From the NCBI GenBank assembly GCA_011523485.1, contig WTGR01000324.1:1-7648 (forward strand): a DNA stretch of 7,648 bases, written 5' to 3'. This DNA comes from Acidobacteriota bacterium. Lineage in GTDB: Bacteria; Acidobacteriota; Vicinamibacteria; Vicinamibacterales; UBA8438. The notes beneath the pieces are model-generated. The model had not been told where the DNA came from and searched no databases. It saw only the letters and a list, made by a program, of their open reading frames with translations. This document shows positions 7,148 through 7,648 of this stretch, piece by piece. Every line of letters begins with the position of its first letter. Positions within the stretch are counted from its first letter, which is position 1. A program made the position numbers and the translations under genes.

Positions 7148-7199
7148 CTGCGTTGCAGAACTTCGCGCCGCTGCGTTCTGCGGCGCAGGCTCCTAGATT
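7148..7199 (+). repeat. Inverted-repeat element, copy 2 (overlaps the DUF1552 stop)
   Basis: CTGCGTTGCAGAAC (7148-7161) pairs with GTTCTGCGGCGCAG (7175-7188) over 14 positions without a mismatch, using two G/T wobbles, around a 13-nt loop. An alternative nested stem is GCGCCGC (7165-7171) with GCGGCGC (7180-7186). The right part is the second copy of the 33-bp core (7167-7199), including CTGCGT (7171-7176), a 17-bp spacer and TAGATT (7194-7199). No forward gene starts behind it; it ends inside the last codons of the DUF1552 gene. It could therefore be a 3' hairpin of that gene, an antisense promoter, or a dispersed intergenic repeat. Confidence 0.6.
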
Positions 7200-7648
7200 C
7201 CCGTCAGGTATTGCAGCCTGCCGGTGCTGTCCCCGAAGGTCTCCACCGGCAGCCCCAGCTTCTCGAGCACGGCGACGTGCAGGTTCGACAGCGGCGTGTC
7301 GTGGTCGTAGCGCAGATGGCGGCCGCCCCGCACGCGTCCGGCCGCCCCGCCGGCCAGCAGCGCCGGCAGGTCGAGGTGGAAGTGGAGGTTGCCGTCGCTG
7401 ATGCCCGCGCCGTAGACGAACAGCGAGTGGTCGAGCAGCGAGCCGTCGCCGTCCGGGATCGACTGCATCTTCTCCAGGAAGTAGCCGAACTGCCGGATGT
7501 GATGCGTGTTGATCCGGGCGAGCATCGCCAGGTTCTCCGGATCGTTCTGGTGGTGCGAGTAGCCGTGGTGGCCGCCCGGCACGCCGATCTCGGGGAACGA
7601 CCGGCCGCTGACCTCCCTGCCGAACATGAACGTGCTGACGCGCGTCAG
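7193..7648 (-). CDS. DUF1552 (HXXSHH family) protein, C-terminal part
   Basis: The frame is open from the right edge to a TAG at 7193-7195, giving the last 151 residues of a protein whose start lies outside the window. It matches the C-terminal part of the DUF1552 family (Pfam PF07586, named for the HXXSHH motif): STFMFGREVSGRSFPEIG, then HGYSHH with a preceding His, QNDPENLAMLARINTHH, LEKMQSIPDGDGSLLDHSLF, YGAGISDGNLHFHLDLP and a closing HVAVLEKLGLPVETFGDSTG. Known members are exported proteins of uncharacterised activity, common in Planctomycetota and Acidobacteriota and often next to DUF1592/DUF1588 cytochrome-like proteins, so a partner gene may lie just beyond the window. The internal Met at 7627 is not the start: the family sequence continues upstream of it. 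A repeat element overlaps its stop codon. Confidence 0.92.
   Translation of the reverse strand: MTRVSTFMFGREVSGRSFPEIGVPGGHHGYSHHQNDPENLAMLARINTHHIRQFGYFLEKMQSIPDGDGSLLDHSLFVYGAGISDGNLHFHLDLPALLAGGAAGRVRGGRHLRYDHDTPLSNLHVAVLEKLGLPVETFGDSTGRLQYLTGI

Overview
The window is GC-rich and tightly packed, with long antisense shadow frames. A Cys-anchored lipoprotein with a cadherin-like domain, a Gly-Asp/poly-Asp surface protein tail and a DUF1552 (HXXSHH) protein together suggest an environmental bacterium of the Acidobacteriota type (possibly the Vicinamibacterales lineage). This placement is an inference from gene content; no rRNA or marker gene is present.

Left part (1-1752, plus strand): the 3' end of a gene whose product finishes in 12 Asp-Gly pairs and 36 consecutive Asp; a GC-rich hairpin; a 231-aa lipoprotein with a cadherin-like (CADG) fold; then, 49 bp on and behind a strong ribosome binding site, a 215-aa aspartyl/asparaginyl beta-hydroxylase-fold 2-oxoglutarate/Fe(II) oxygenase. 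An Asp-hydroxylase close to a poly-Asp protein is the most suggestive functional pairing here, but it rests on proximity alone.

Middle part (1728-6163, minus strand): a large protein with an all-helical, toroid-like C-terminal part and an unrecognised N-terminal domain, whose 3' end overlaps the hydroxylase 3' end by 25 bp; a PlsC-type acyltransferase; and, just upstream of it, a secreted UshA-like 5'-nucleotidase/metallophosphatase. The last two form an apparent two-gene operon.

Right part (6164-7648): a 109-bp divergent promoter region in which both genes appear to have -10 boxes (TAGAAT, TAGACT) so close to their ATGs that the transcripts should be leaderless or nearly so. Rightward lie a membrane-anchored protein resembling FMN-binding split-barrel (PNPOx-like) proteins and a 53-aa single-span membrane protein. 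After a 234-bp intergenic stretch with a strong hairpin comes the 3' end of a convergent DUF1552 gene that continues off the window.

The most unusual non-coding signal is a two-copy element. A 33-bp core at 6231-6263 and 7167-7199 matches at 28 of 33 positions, all five differences being transitions. In each copy the core pairs with a different upstream arm to form a long stem, and it carries a -35/-10-like pair with a 17-bp spacer. One copy sits in a promoter; the other overlaps the end of the DUF1552 gene. No phage, transposase, CRISPR, tRNA or rRNA was seen.
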